Shown here: positions 1 to 5,987 of the stretch, piece by piece
Layout: each line of letters opens with the position of its first letter
How positions within the stretch are numbered: the stretch's first letter is position 1
Assembly (NCBI GenBank): GCA_023433965.1
Contig: JAEYTQ010000750.1
Span: forward strand, 1 to 6,363
Source of the DNA: Pseudomonadota bacterium
GTDB taxonomy: Bacteria > Pseudomonadota > Alphaproteobacteria > Rhizobiales > Xanthobacteraceae
Direction: 5' to 3'
DNA: 6,363 nucleotides
The notes under the pieces: generated by a model
Told to the model about the DNA's origin: nothing
Databases searched by the model: none
The model's input: only the letters and a program-made list of their open reading frames with translations
Translations under genes and position numbers: made by a program

Positions 1-30
1 GCGGTATAGAAGGCGGCCGGTTTCGTGTCA

Positions 31-59
31 GCTCATGATTGATGGGATCAGCCATGAGC
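31..59. repeat. Inverted repeat in the leader upstream of glnD
   Basis: GCTCATG at 31-37 and CATGAGC at 53-59 are perfect reverse complements with a 15-base spacer. The repeat lies about 150 bases before the glnD start, in a stretch less GC-rich than the genes. It could be an operator or a weak RNA hairpin, or it could belong to the end of an upstream gene that I cannot identify in the first 50 bases. The only promoter-like element nearby is TATATT at 87-92 (5 of 6 matches to a -10 box), and it has no convincing -35 partner. The function is unknown and chance is possible for a 7-bp dyad. Confidence 0.3.
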
Positions 60-197
60 GCCCGGAATTCGAGCCAGAAACAACCGTATATTCAGGATGT
101 TACGCTGAAATTCACGACTGGCGCCACAGACCGCCTGATCCGCGTTGATCGCTGGGTTGCGAATGTCTCGTGACAGCGCCTGTCACCTCTTATATCC

Positions 198-204
198 GGA
201 GAGA
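198..204 (+). promoter_or_regulatory. Ribosome binding site of glnD
   Basis: GGAGAGA ends just before the ATG at 206, with four bases between the GGAG core and the start. It supports ATG 206 over the in-frame GTG at 170, which has no comparable purine-rich site and would add 12 residues outside the conserved protein. Confidence 0.6.
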
Positions 205-205
205 C

Positions 206-2995
206 ATGGACAGCATCGCGACTGAGCAGAAGGCCGGGGCGGACGATCGATTCGACACCGCGCGGATCACCGCCGCGGTCGATGCGCTTGCCGAAAAGCA
301 TCAGGGACGCGAGGACGCGTTCCGCACGGCGATGGCGCAACTGCTCAAGGCGGAGCTGATCGCGGCGCGCGCCGCCGCACAGGCGATTCTCCTGAAGGAC
401 CGTCACGGCCGCCGCTGCGCCGAGCGGCTGTGCCACGTGCAGGACGAGATCATCCGAATCCTGTATTCGGCCGCGACGCGCCATCTCTACCGCTCGCCAA
501 TCCCGAGCGGGGCCGAGCGCATGGCGGTGGTGGCGACCGGGGGCTACGGCCGCGGCCTGATGGCGCCGGAATCGGACATCGATCTGCTCTTCATCCTGCC
601 CTACAAGCAGACCGCCTGGGGCGAGCAGGTCGCCGAAGCCATCCTCTATTGCCTCTGGGACATGGGGCTGAAAGTCGGCCACGCCACGCGCTCGGTCGAC
701 GAATCGATCCGCCAGGCACGCGGCGACATGACCATCCGCACCGCCATCCTGGAGACGCGCTTCCTGACCGGCGACAAGCCGCTCTATGACGAGCTGGTCG
801 CGCGCTTCGACAAGGAGGTGGTACAGGGCACCGCGTCGGAGTTCGTCACCGCAAAGCTCGCCGAGCGCGAGGAGCGTCACCGCCGCGGCGGCCAGTCGCG
901 CTATCTGGTCGAGCCCAACGTCAAGGACGGCAAGGGGGCCTTGCGCGACCTGCACACGCTGTTCTGGATCGCCAAATACGTCTACCGCGTGCGCGATACC
1001 CACGAGCTGGTGGGGCGCGGCGTGTTCGACGCGCAGGAATACCGCACCTTCCGCCGCTGCGCCGACTTCCTCTGGTCGGTGCGCTGCAATCTGCATTTCT
1101 ACTGCAACCGCGCCGAGGAGCGCCTGTCCTTCGACCTCCAGCGCGAGATCGCCATACGGCTCGGCTACACCTCGCATCCCGGCATGCAGGACGTCGAGCG
1201 CTTCATGAAGCACTACTTCCTGGTCGCCAAGGAGGTCGGCAACCTCACCGCCATCCTCTGCGCCAAGCTCGAGGACCAGCAGGCCAAGCCGGCGCCGGTG
1301 CTGAGCCGGATGATGGCGCGGCTGCGACCGACCGCGGCGAAGCGGCGCGTGCCCGACAGCGACGACTTCATCGTCGACAACAACCGCATCAACGTCGCCG
1401 CGCCCGACATCTTCAAGCACGACCCGGTCAATCTGATCCGCATCTTCCGCCTGGCGCAGAAGAACAACCTCGCCTTCCATCCGGACGCGATGCGCGACGT
1501 AACGCGCTCGCTCGGCCTGATCAACGCGGGCTTGCGCGAGAATCCCGAGGCCAACCGGCTGTTCATGGAGATCCTGACCTCCGACAACGCCGAGATCGTG
1601 CTGCGGCGGATGAACGAGACCGGCGTGCTCGGCCACTTCATCCGCGCCTTCGGCAAGATCGTCTCGATGATGCAGTTCAACATGTATCATCACTATACGG
1701 TCGACGAGCACCTGATCCGCTGCATCGGCTTCCTCCAGGACATCGAGCGCGGGGGCATCGAGGAGTTCGCGCTCGCCAGCGACCTGTTCCGCAAGATCCG
1801 GCCCGAGCATCGCGCGGTGATCTATATCGCCACCCTGCTGCACGACGTCGCCAAGGGCCGGCCCGAGGACCATTCGATTGCCGGCGCCAAAGTGGCGCGG
1901 CGGCTCTGCCCGCGGCTCGGCTTCAGCCCGGCCGACACCGAGCTCGTGGCCTGGCTGATCGAGGAGCATCTGACGATGTCGACGGTGGCGCAATCGCGCG
2001 ACCTCTCCGATCGAAAGACCATCGAGAATTTCGCCGCCGTGGTGCAGTCGGTCGAGCAGATGAAGCTGCTGACCATCCTGACCACCGCCGACATCCGGGG
2101 CGTCGGGCCCGGCGTGTGGAACGGCTGGAAGGCGCAGCTGTTGCGCTCGCTCTATTACGAGACCGAGCCGGTGCTGACTGGCGGTTTCTCGGAGGTCGAT
2201 CGCGGCAAGCGCCTCACCGCCGCCTACGCCGAATTCCGCAACGCCTTTGCCGAATGGCCGGCGGACGAGCTCGATGCCTATATCGGCCGGCACTATCCGG
2301 CCTACTGGCTCAAGGTCGAGCTGCCGCGCAAGATCCGTCACGCCCGTTTCGTCCGCTCCAGCGAGCAGGCCGGACACAAGCTCGCGATCAATGTCGGTTT
2401 CGACGAGGTGCGCGGCGTGACCGAGCTGACGATCTTCGCCGCCGACCACCCCTGGCTGCTGTCGATCATCGCGGGCGCCTGCGCCTCGGCCGGCGCCAAC
2501 ATCGTCGATGCCCAGATCTACACCACGACCGATGGCCGCGCGCTCGACACCATCTCGATCTCGCGCGAATACGACCGCGACGAGGACGAGGGACGGCGCG
2601 CCACCCGCATCGGCGAGATGATCGAGGACGTGCTGGAAGGCAAGCTGCGCCTGCCCGAAGTAGTGGCCCAGCGCACCGTGCGCAGCAAGGCGCGGCCGTT
2701 CGTGATCGAGCCGGAAGTGACCATCAACAACCAATGGTCCGACCGCTACACGGTGATCGAGGTCTCCGGCCTCGACCGGCCCGGCCTGCTCTACGAGCTA
2801 ACCACCGCGATCTCCAAGCTCAACCTCAACATCGCCTCGGCCCATGTCGCGACCTTCGGCGAGCGCGCCCGCGACGTGTTCTACGTCACCGATCTCCTGG
2901 GCGCCCAGATCAATGCGCCGACGCGCCAGGCCGCGATCAAGAGTGCCCTGACGCATGTGATGGCCGGCGACAAGGCGGTGCAGCCGGCGGCGTGA
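206..2995 (+). CDS. glnD: Bifunctional PII uridylyltransferase / uridylyl-removing enzyme GlnD
   Basis: GlnD is the cytoplasmic glutamine sensor of nitrogen control. It attaches UMP to PII proteins (GlnB/GlnK) when glutamine is low and removes it when glutamine is high. This steers glutamine synthetase adenylylation and NtrC-type signalling. The 929-residue protein has all family domains in order. The nucleotidyltransferase motif GGYGRG (112-117) is followed by SDID, with the metal-binding acidic residues D124 and D126. The UR/UTase linker motif EPNVKDGKGALRDLH spans 236-250. The HD hydrolase domain has H502, H546-D547 and H588 as likely metal ligands. Two ACT domains lie at about 740-820 and 848-925, where glutamine is sensed. 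The length is slightly above the roughly 890 residues of E. coli GlnD and fits alphaproteobacterial forms. ATG 206 is chosen for its Shine-Dalgarno; an in-frame GTG at 170 is the alternative. No residue appears missing and there is no frameshift. The downstream gene is convergent, so glnD is probably the last gene of its transcript. Confidence 0.98.
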   Translation: MDSIATEQKAGADDRFDTARITAAVDALAEKHQGREDAFRTAMAQLLKAELIAARAAAQAILLKDRHGRRCAERLCHVQDEIIRILYSAATRHLYRSPIPSGAERMAVVATGGYGRGLMAPESDIDLLFILPYKQTAWGEQVAEAILYCLWDMGLKVGHATRSVDESIRQARGDMTIRTAILETRFLTGDKPLYDELVARFDKEVVQGTASEFVTAKLAEREERHRRGGQSRYLVEPNVKDGKGALRDLHTLFWIAKYVYRVRDTHELVGRGVFDAQEYRTFRRCADFLWSVRCNLHFYCNRAEERLSFDLQREIAIRLGYTSHPGMQDVERFMKHYFLVAKEVGNLTAILCAKLEDQQAKPAPVLSRMMARLRPTAAKRRVPDSDDFIVDNNRINVAAPDIFKHDPVNLIRIFRLAQKNNLAFHPDAMRDVTRSLGLINAGLRENPEANRLFMEILTSDNAEIVLRRMNETGVLGHFIRAFGKIVSMMQFNMYHHYTVDEHLIRCIGFLQDIERGGIEEFALASDLFRKIRPEHRAVIYIATLLHDVAKGRPEDHSIAGAKVARRLCPRLGFSPADTELVAWLIEEHLTMSTVAQSRDLSDRKTIENFAAVVQSVEQMKLLTILTTADIRGVGPGVWNGWKAQLLRSLYYETEPVLTGGFSEVDRGKRLTAAYAEFRNAFAEWPADELDAYIGRHYPAYWLKVELPRKIRHARFVRSSEQAGHKLAINVGFDEVRGVTELTIFAADHPWLLSIIAGACASAGANIVDAQIYTTTDGRALDTISISREYDRDEDEGRRATRIGEMIEDVLEGKLRLPEVVAQRTVRSKARPFVIEPEVTINNQWSDRYTVIEVSGLDRPGLLYELTTAISKLNLNIASAHVATFGERARDVFYVTDLLGAQINAPTRQAAIKSALTHVMAGDKAVQPAA

Positions 2996-3016
2996 GGGCG
3001 ATCAGGAGATTCTCTC

Positions 3017-3066
3017 CACTCGTCATTCCAGGGCGCCGCGCAGCGGCGAACCCGGATTGACGAGTG
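3017..3066. repeat. Palindromic intergenic repeat, copy 1, possible bidirectional terminator
   Basis: The outer arms 3017-3033 and 3051-3066 begin with a perfect CACTCGTCA / TGACGAGTG pair, then continue with one mismatch and one bulged base to GGG / CCC. An inner stem CGCCGC (3034-3039) / GCGGCG (3043-3048) closes on the three-base loop GCA. The element fills the gap between the stops of glnD and the convergent alkyltransferase gene, so its RNA would fold at the 3' end of both transcripts. There is no T-tract, so it is not a classical intrinsic terminator. Its core GTCATTCC...GGATTGAC matches the repeat at 5422-5462. From memory, palindromes of this type are abundant between genes in Bradyrhizobium and Rhodopseudomonas. 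Confidence 0.75.
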
Positions 3067-3070
3067 AGAC

Positions 3071-3634
3071 CTAAACCTCCACCCCCTCATGCCGCAGCAG
3101 CCAGCGCTTGCGCTCCAGTCCGCCGCCGTACTTCACCAGCGAACCATCCGCGCCGATCAGCCGATGGCAGGGCAGCACCACGCTGATCGGGTTGGAGCCA
3201 TTGGCATGGCCGACGGCGCGAATGGCCCTGGGCATGCCGATCTGCGCAGCGAGCGCGCCATAGCTCACCGTGGTGCCCGCAGGAATTTGCGCGAGCGCGG
3301 TCCAGACCTTCTGCTGGAACGGCGTGCCGGCGATGCGCCATGTCACGCTTGAGAGCGACGCGAGATCGCCTTCGAAATAGCGCGACAGTGCCGTGCGCGT
3401 CTCTGTGGGCGCAGGTCGATCGCCGAGATCCACCGTGCCGTAATGCAGGCGCAGCAGCTCGCGCATGCGGTGCTCATAGTCCTCCCAGTCGAGCGCGCGC
3501 AACGCGCCCTCGGAGTCGGTGACGAGCAGCGCGACCCCGATTGGCGTCGCCAGGCGGTCGAGACCGAAACTCGCGAAGGGCTTGGCTGATCGAGCGGACG
3601 TGGCGGCACCAGCAATCGAATACGCCTGTCGCAC
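3071..3634 (-). CDS. ogt: Methylated-DNA--protein-cysteine S-methyltransferase (Ogt-type)
   Basis: This is a suicide repair protein that transfers an alkyl group from O6-alkylguanine (and O4-alkylthymine) in DNA to its own cysteine. The 187-residue reading has the N-terminal half at about 24-95 and the DNA-binding/catalytic domain at about 103-184. Family signatures are clear: SYG with the conserved Tyr (Y125), IRAVGHANGSNP with the arginine finger R139 and hinge N148, the active-site PCHR with C156, and GGLERKRWLLRHEG with E183. It lacks the Ada metal-binding and AraC-like domains, so it is a single-function enzyme rather than the Ada regulator. The start is uncertain. GTG at 3634 is the only ordinary in-frame start between the conserved domain and the divergent neighbour's start region, but no good Shine-Dalgarno precedes it. 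The first ATG, at 3847, would run antisense through the DUF1304 gene. The gene converges on glnD and diverges from DUF1304 with a 58-base gap, so the two may share a control region. Confidence 0.93.
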   Translation of the reverse strand: MRQAYSIAGAATSARSAKPFASFGLDRLATPIGVALLVTDSEGALRALDWEDYEHRMRELLRLHYGTVDLGDRPAPTETRTALSRYFEGDLASLSSVTWRIAGTPFQQKVWTALAQIPAGTTVSYGALAAQIGMPRAIRAVGHANGSNPISVVLPCHRLIGADGSLVKYGGGLERKRWLLRHEGVEV

Positions 3635-3679
3635 TTGCCACGGCGGCCGTGCTAACGTCCACCCGAAAGCTGACGCTTT

Positions 3680-3686
3680 GGGGGAG
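3680..3686 (+). promoter_or_regulatory. Ribosome binding site selecting a TTG start for the DUF1304 gene
   Basis: GGGGGAG lies six bases before TTG 3693, at ideal spacing. It decides the start of the downstream gene: the open frame extends upstream to an ATG at 3519, but that extension is not hydrophobic, runs opposite the alkyltransferase coding sequence and is absent from the family as I know it. Confidence 0.7.
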
Positions 3687-3692
3687 CTCAAC

Positions 3693-4055
3693 TTGATCTG
3701 GATTGCCAATATCCTGGTGGCGCTGGTCGCCGCACTGCACGTCTTCTTCCTGGCCTTGGAGATGTTTCTCTGGGACAAGCCGCCCGGCCTGAAGGTGTTT
3801 CGCAACACGCCGGAGAAGGCCGCGATCACGAAAGTGCTGGCCGCCAATCAGGGCCTCTATAACGGTTTTCTCGCGGCCGGCCTTATCTGGGGCCTCGTCC
3901 ACGGCAATCCCGCCTTCGCGTTCCAGATCAAGGTCTTCTTCCTGCTTTGCGTGATCGTGGCCGGCGCCTATGGCGCCGCGACCGTAAGCACGCGGATTCT
4001 GATCGTGCAGGCGCTGCCGGCCGCCGTCGCCCTGGTAGCATTGTTTCTCGCCTGA
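3693..4055 (+). CDS. DUF1304 family small integral membrane protein
   Basis: This 120-residue inner-membrane protein belongs to DUF1304, a family of unknown function and about this length. Four hydrophobic segments are visible at about 2-26, 54-70, 74-97 and 101-120. Between the first two is a polar loop with the basic stretch GLKVFRNTPEK (32-42). Family-type conserved features are H16 and E23 in the first helix, NQGLYNG (52-58), GAYGAAT (91-97) and QALPA (106-110). Initiation at TTG is inferred from the Shine-Dalgarno at 3680-3686, which places the start exactly at the beginning of the first helix. The gene is divergent from ogt. The next gene lies 133 bases downstream on the same strand with its own leader, so co-transcription with it is unlikely. 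Polar residues inside predicted helices hint at a binding or proton/ion function, but that is speculation. Confidence 0.88.
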   Translation: MIWIANILVALVAALHVFFLALEMFLWDKPPGLKVFRNTPEKAAITKVLAANQGLYNGFLAAGLIWGLVHGNPAFAFQIKVFFLLCVIVAGAYGAATVSTRILIVQALPAAVALVALFLA

Positions 4056-4070
4056 GACGCTACGGCGCAG

Positions 4071-4091
4071 CGCCGCGATCCTTGCGCGGCG
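4071..4091 (+). terminator. GC-rich hairpin after the DUF1304 gene, possible terminator
   Basis: CGCCGCG (4071-4077) and CGCGGCG (4085-4091) form a perfect seven-bp stem with a seven-base loop, starting 15 bases after the DUF1304 stop. No run of T follows, so it is only a weak candidate for an intrinsic terminator. It could equally stabilise the 3' end of the transcript. Confidence 0.35.
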
Positions 4092-4128
4092 GCGAAGCTT
4101 CCTCCACAATCTTCGGCAGCGATGGCGA

Positions 4129-4144
4129 CCGTTGCAATCAACGG
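4129..4144. promoter_or_regulatory. Operator-like dyad CCGTTG-N4-CAACGG upstream of the binding-protein gene
   Basis: The two six-base arms are perfectly complementary around CAAT and end 44 bases before the ATG at 4189. A -10-like hexamer GATAAT follows at 4160-4165, so the dyad would overlap the -35 area of a promoter ending there. This geometry suits a dimeric repressor or activator. Formation of a short RNA hairpin is possible if transcription starts further upstream. The cognate regulator cannot be named. Confidence 0.4.
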
Positions 4145-4171
4145 AAAAGACCATCGACCGATAATTCCGTC

Positions 4172-4177
4172 AGGAGG
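4172..4177 (+). promoter_or_regulatory. Ribosome binding site of the substrate-binding-protein gene
   Basis: AGGAGG is a full-strength Shine-Dalgarno, eleven bases before ATG 4189, which is somewhat long spacing. It overlaps a perfect ten-base palindrome GGAACGTTCC (4176-4185). TTCC at 4165-4168 could also pair with GGAA at 4176-4179 and partly mask the site. Confidence 0.65.
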
Positions 4178-4188
4178 AACGTTCCAAT

Positions 4189-5412
4189 ATGAGCAATCGC
4201 AGAGCCTTCATAGCTGCCGCGGCGGCGCTCGCCGTCGCGGTCTCCACCAGCCAGGCCCTCGCCCAGAAGAAATACGACACCGGCGCGACCGACACCGAAA
4301 TCAAGATCGGTCAGACCGTGCCGTTCTCCGGCGCCTATTCGGTCTACGCCAATATCGGCAAGACCCAGGCCGCCTACTTCAAGATGATCAACGATCAGGG
4401 CGGCATCAACGGCCGCAAGATCAACCTGATCCAGTATGACGATGCCTATTCGCCGCCCAAGACCGTCGAGCAGGTGCGCAAGCTCGTCGAGGGCGACGAG
4501 GTGCTGTTCACCTTCCAGCTGATCGGAACCGCCGCGAACGCCGCCGTGCAGAAGTACCTCAACGGCAAGAAGATCCCGCAGTTGCTCGCCTCGACCGGCG
4601 CCGCGCGATTCAACGATCCGCAGAACTACCCTTGGACCATGGCCTATAATCCCAATTACGTGTCCGAGGGTCGGATCTACGCAAAATACATTCTCGCCAA
4701 TCACCCCAACGCCAAGATCGGCGTGCTCTACCAGAACGACGACATGGGCCGCGACTATCTCGCCGGCCTCAAGAGCGGCCTCGGCGACAAGGCCAACATG
4801 ATCGTCGGCGAGGTCTCCTATGAGGTGACCGACCCCACCGTCGACTCCCAGGTCGTCAAGCTGAAGTCGATGGGCGTCGATTTGTTCTACGACGCCTCCA
4901 CGCCGAAATTCGCGGCGCAGGCGATCAAGAAGCTCGCCGACCTCGGCTGGACCCCCGTCCACATCCTCGACATCAATGCGAGCCCGGTGTCGGCGACGCT
5001 GAAGCCGGCCGGCCTCGACATCTCCAAGGGCATCATCTCGACCAATTACGGCAAGGACCCGGGCGATCCCCAGTGGAAGGACGATCCGGGCGTGAAGGCC
5101 TTCTTCGCCTTCATGGACAAGTACTTCCCGGAGGGCGACAAGCTCAACACCATCAACACCTACGCCTATTCGGTGGCGGAGCTGCTGGTGCAGGCGCTCA
5201 AGCAATGCGGCGACGACCTGACGCGCGAGAACGTCATGAAGCAGGCCGCGAACATCAAGGGCTTCACGCCGAGCCTGGCGCTGCCCGGCATCAAGATCAA
5301 CACCGGCCCGAACGACTACCGCGTCAACAAGCAGATGCAGATGATGAAGTTCAACGGCGAGCGCTGGGAGCTGTTCGGACCGGTCATCGAGGACACCGGC
5401 CCGTCGGGCTAG
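4189..5412 (+). CDS. Branched-chain-amino-acid-type ABC transporter periplasmic substrate-binding protein
   Basis: This is a secreted type I periplasmic binding protein (LivK-like, Peripla_BP_6 family) that would capture a small solute and hand it to an ABC permease. The 407-residue precursor begins with a signal peptide. After MSNRR comes an alanine-rich hydrophobic core (about 6-18), with probable cleavage after ALA at residue 25. The RRAFI sequence resembles a twin-arginine signal but lacks the full consensus. The mature protein opens with the first-lobe strand IKIGQTVPFSG (38-48), then GGINGRKI (71-78), the ligand-region segment LASTGAARF (133-141) and second-lobe NDDMGRDY (183-190). The family spans roughly 37-385. 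There is no lipobox cysteine, so the protein should be soluble. No permease or ATPase gene is adjacent: the next gene downstream is convergent and the upstream neighbour is unrelated. It therefore looks like an orphan binding protein using a permease encoded elsewhere. The ligand cannot be read from sequence; amino acids, amides, urea-like compounds and aromatic acids are all known for relatives. Confidence 0.93.
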   Translation: MSNRRAFIAAAAALAVAVSTSQALAQKKYDTGATDTEIKIGQTVPFSGAYSVYANIGKTQAAYFKMINDQGGINGRKINLIQYDDAYSPPKTVEQVRKLVEGDEVLFTFQLIGTAANAAVQKYLNGKKIPQLLASTGAARFNDPQNYPWTMAYNPNYVSEGRIYAKYILANHPNAKIGVLYQNDDMGRDYLAGLKSGLGDKANMIVGEVSYEVTDPTVDSQVVKLKSMGVDLFYDASTPKFAAQAIKKLADLGWTPVHILDINASPVSATLKPAGLDISKGIISTNYGKDPGDPQWKDDPGVKAFFAFMDKYFPEGDKLNTINTYAYSVAELLVQALKQCGDDLTRENVMKQAANIKGFTPSLALPGIKINTGPNDYRVNKQMQMMKFNGERWELFGPVIEDTGPSG

Positions 5413-5421
5413 GCTAAAGCG

Positions 5422-5462
5422 GTCATTCCGGGATGGCGCGCAAGCGCCAGACCCGGAATGAC
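5422..5462. repeat. Palindromic intergenic repeat, copy 2, possible bidirectional terminator
   Basis: GTCATTCCGGG (5422-5432) and CCCGGAATGAC (5452-5462) are perfect eleven-bp arms. Inside, TGGCGC (5434-5439) and GCGCCA (5444-5449) form a second perfect stem closed by GCAA, a GNRA-type tetraloop. Single bulges separate the two stems. The element occupies most of the 55-base gap between the stops of the binding-protein gene and the convergent DUF1330 gene. It has the same outer core and placement as copy 1 (3017-3066), so both are probably members of one dispersed family. Confidence 0.8.
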
Positions 5463-5467
5463 GTTGC

Positions 5468-5893
5468 CTACGTCGGTATCTCCCCAAAGTTCTTGCCCAC
5501 CGGCAGCACGGCATGCCGGATCAGGCGTGAATCCTCCACCGCGGCCTGGCGGTGCTTCACCGCCTCGCGATAGACGGGATCGCGGATCATCTCGACGAAG
5601 GCCGAGACGCTGGGATATTCGGCGATGAAGCAATGGTCCCAGCGCTCCTCCTGCGGACCGATCAGCATCAGTTCGAACCTGCCCTGCCAGACGATGCGGC
5701 CGCCGAGACGTTCGAACACCGGACCGCTCTCGCGGCCATAGGCCGCGTAGGCCTCCGCGCCGCTGGCCTTGCGGCCGTCGGGATAGGCCGCCTCTTTCCG
5801 CAAGCGGACCAGATTGAGCATGTGGATCGGACCGGGGCGGTCGTTGTCCCGGAATTGCGCGAAAATCTCCTTGGTCGGGTCGATGTGGCCCAT
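5468..5893 (-). CDS. DUF1330 domain-containing protein
   Basis: This 141-residue soluble protein has a DUF1330-type core, part of the ferredoxin-like dimeric alpha/beta-barrel superfamily. Its biochemical role is not established. The recognisable stretch begins at PIHMLNLVRL (22-31), runs through YAAYGRESGPVFERLGGRIVWQGRFE (49-74, including the conserved GG after the helix) and WDHCFIAEYPSVSAFVEM (85-102), and ends with the DPVYREAVKHRQAAVEDSRLI segment (105-125). It is longer than the roughly 95-residue minimal domain because of an N-terminal extension, a polar insert at about 31-46 and a C-terminal tail. ATG 5893 is preferred because AAGGGAG precedes it by five bases; an in-frame GTG at 5908 would add five residues. 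There is no signal peptide or membrane segment. The gene converges on the binding-protein gene and is divergent from the probable penicillin-binding-protein gene, 181 bases away. Nothing in the neighbourhood fixes its substrate. Confidence 0.85.
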   Translation of the reverse strand: MGHIDPTKEIFAQFRDNDRPGPIHMLNLVRLRKEAAYPDGRKASGAEAYAAYGRESGPVFERLGGRIVWQGRFELMLIGPQEERWDHCFIAEYPSVSAFVEMIRDPVYREAVKHRQAAVEDSRLIRHAVLPVGKNFGEIPT

Positions 5894-5987
5894 GCGTGCT
5901 CCCTTCACGAGTTCCGTCTGTTTTGTGCCGGCAATCCTAGCGCTGCGGCCCTGGATGCGGAACTGCCGGCTGCGAATGCCCCATCTC

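Noticed and set aside
1..53. C-terminus of an upstream gene such as mutS
   Set aside because: The plus frames close early (for example a stop at 36-38) and the few residues match nothing I can recognise, so no gene is called.
100..205. Sigma-54 type -24/-12 promoter before glnD
   Set aside because: I looked for GG-N10-GC and found no copy with the correct spacing. The closest (GG at 120-121) fails at the -12 element.
92..2734. An 880-codon open frame on the minus strand opposite glnD
   Set aside because: Its codons are exactly aligned with those of glnD, so it stays open only because glnD avoids TTA, CTA and TCA codons, as expected at high GC. It ends its run where glnD uses a CTA. The translation is low-complexity in Ala, Val, Asp and His and has no recognisable domain.
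2116..3060. A 314-codon plus-strand frame inside the 3' half of glnD
   Set aside because: It is out of frame with glnD and rich in Arg, Pro and Ala, as shifted high-GC coding always is. The glnD ACT domains are intact in their own frame.
3071..3847. Alkyltransferase gene extended to ATG 3847 (258 residues)
   Set aside because: The extra 71 residues run antisense through the well-supported DUF1304 gene, and nothing in them resembles an alkyltransferase N-terminus.
4138..5514. A 458-codon minus-strand frame opposite the substrate-binding-protein gene
   Set aside because: It is the same codon-aligned shadow effect. The plus-strand frame has a signal peptide and a full family match.
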